A stretch of DNA of 24,309 nucleotides from the NCBI GenBank assembly GCA_002314805.1, contig DCHJ01000113.1, forward strand, positions 25,552-49,860, in the 5' to 3' direction. This document shows positions 24,217-24,309 of the stretch, piece by piece (position 1 is the stretch's first letter; each line of letters begins with the position of its first letter). The notes under the pieces are model-generated. The model ran no database searches, had not been told where the DNA came from, and saw only the letters and a list, made by a program, of their open reading frames with translations. The position numbers and the translations under genes are program-made. Origin of the DNA: Lachnospiraceae bacterium UBA1755 (GTDB taxonomy: Bacteria; Bacillota; Clostridia; Lachnospirales; Lachnospiraceae).

Positions 24217-24246
24217 CCCACCTCTCATTATAGTATGAAAGGTGGG
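24217..24246. promoter_or_regulatory. Inverted repeat overlapping a TATAAT box upstream of the ABC operon
   Basis: CCCACCTCTCAT and ATGAAAGGTGGG form a 12-bp inverted repeat with a 6-nt centre and one mismatch. On the minus strand ACTATAATG (TATAAT at 24227-24232) sits in it, about 60 nt before the binding-protein ATG, but without a good -35. On the plus strand the stem is followed by CTTTTTGC, a terminator form. It may be an operator over a promoter, or a leader/terminator hairpin. Confidence 0.5.
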
Positions 24247-24287
24247 CTTTTTGCTATTGTAAACTACAACTAAATTTTAAGTTCAAA

Positions 24288-24304
24288 TTGTGCATATTGC
24301 ACAA
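24288..24304. promoter_or_regulatory. Perfect palindrome, possible operator of the ABC operon
   Basis: TTGTGCA-TAT-TGCACAA is a perfect 7-bp inverted repeat with a 3-nt centre, about 120 nt upstream of the binding-protein ATG. Its size and symmetry suit a dimeric regulator. No regulator gene is in the window. Confidence 0.45.
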
Positions 24305-24309
24305 AAAAC

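Overview
The window looks like chromosome from a gut-type anaerobic Firmicute, most likely a Lachnospiraceae/Clostridia member. The basis is moderate GC, strong AGGAGG-type ribosome binding sites, a typical 'MKKILAIVLASAMVLSLAACG' lipoprotein leader, a Gram-positive cell-wall-binding type surface protein and a Hol-Tox-like mini-gene. This taxonomic call is inference; no rRNA or marker gene is present. Essentially every protein gene lies on the minus strand, so transcription runs from the right edge towards the left. I see no tRNA, rRNA, CRISPR array, insertion sequence, integrase or recognisable transcription-factor gene.

Right block (about 24.3 to 18.5 kb): one operon with a lipoprotein substrate-binding protein, a double-domain sugar-type ABC ATPase, two RbsC-type permeases and a PIG-L (LmbE) deacetylase. 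It ends at a hairpin terminator. Upstream lie two palindromes, one of them over a TATAAT box. A GC-rich hairpin separates the binding-protein gene from the ATPase gene. Next comes an MFS transporter of the oxalate/formate-antiporter type (18.5 to 17.2 kb).

Small locus (17.1 to 16.7 kb): a 39-residue membrane peptide gene of the Hol-Tox kind, with its own promoter and a structured leader. It faces a promoter on the plus strand that would make a roughly 88-nt RNA. The two transcripts converge on one bidirectional terminator that contains the peptide's stop codon. This is the layout of a type I toxin-antitoxin module.

Central catabolic cluster (16.5 to 3.8 kb): two adjacent D-aminoacylase-like amidohydrolases, an AEC-family permease, a pair of overlapping amidohydrolase-2-type genes (one with full metal ligands, one without), a third D-aminoacylase paralogue, an HpcH/HpaI aldolase, a fused PxpB-PxpC protein, PxpA and a class I aminotransferase. 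Together these suggest uptake and stepwise breakdown of an N-acylated or cyclic amino-acid compound. The possible chain is deacylation, ATP-dependent lactam opening, transamination to a 2-oxo acid, then retro-aldol cleavage. The substrate is not determined by the sequence. Several intergenic gaps here contain degenerate short tandem duplications, often copying the end of the upstream gene.

Left edge (3.77 kb to 1): a cobalamin-riboswitch-like leader with its own promoter, followed by a large secreted protein truncated by the window. Its order is signal peptide, alpha/alpha-toroid domain, two DUF4430 (transcobalamin C-terminal-like) units, a Gln-Asx linker and the beginning of cell-wall-binding repeats. 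The architecture resembles animal transcobalamin/intrinsic factor, and the riboswitch supports a vitamin B12 role. This is the most striking item in the window.
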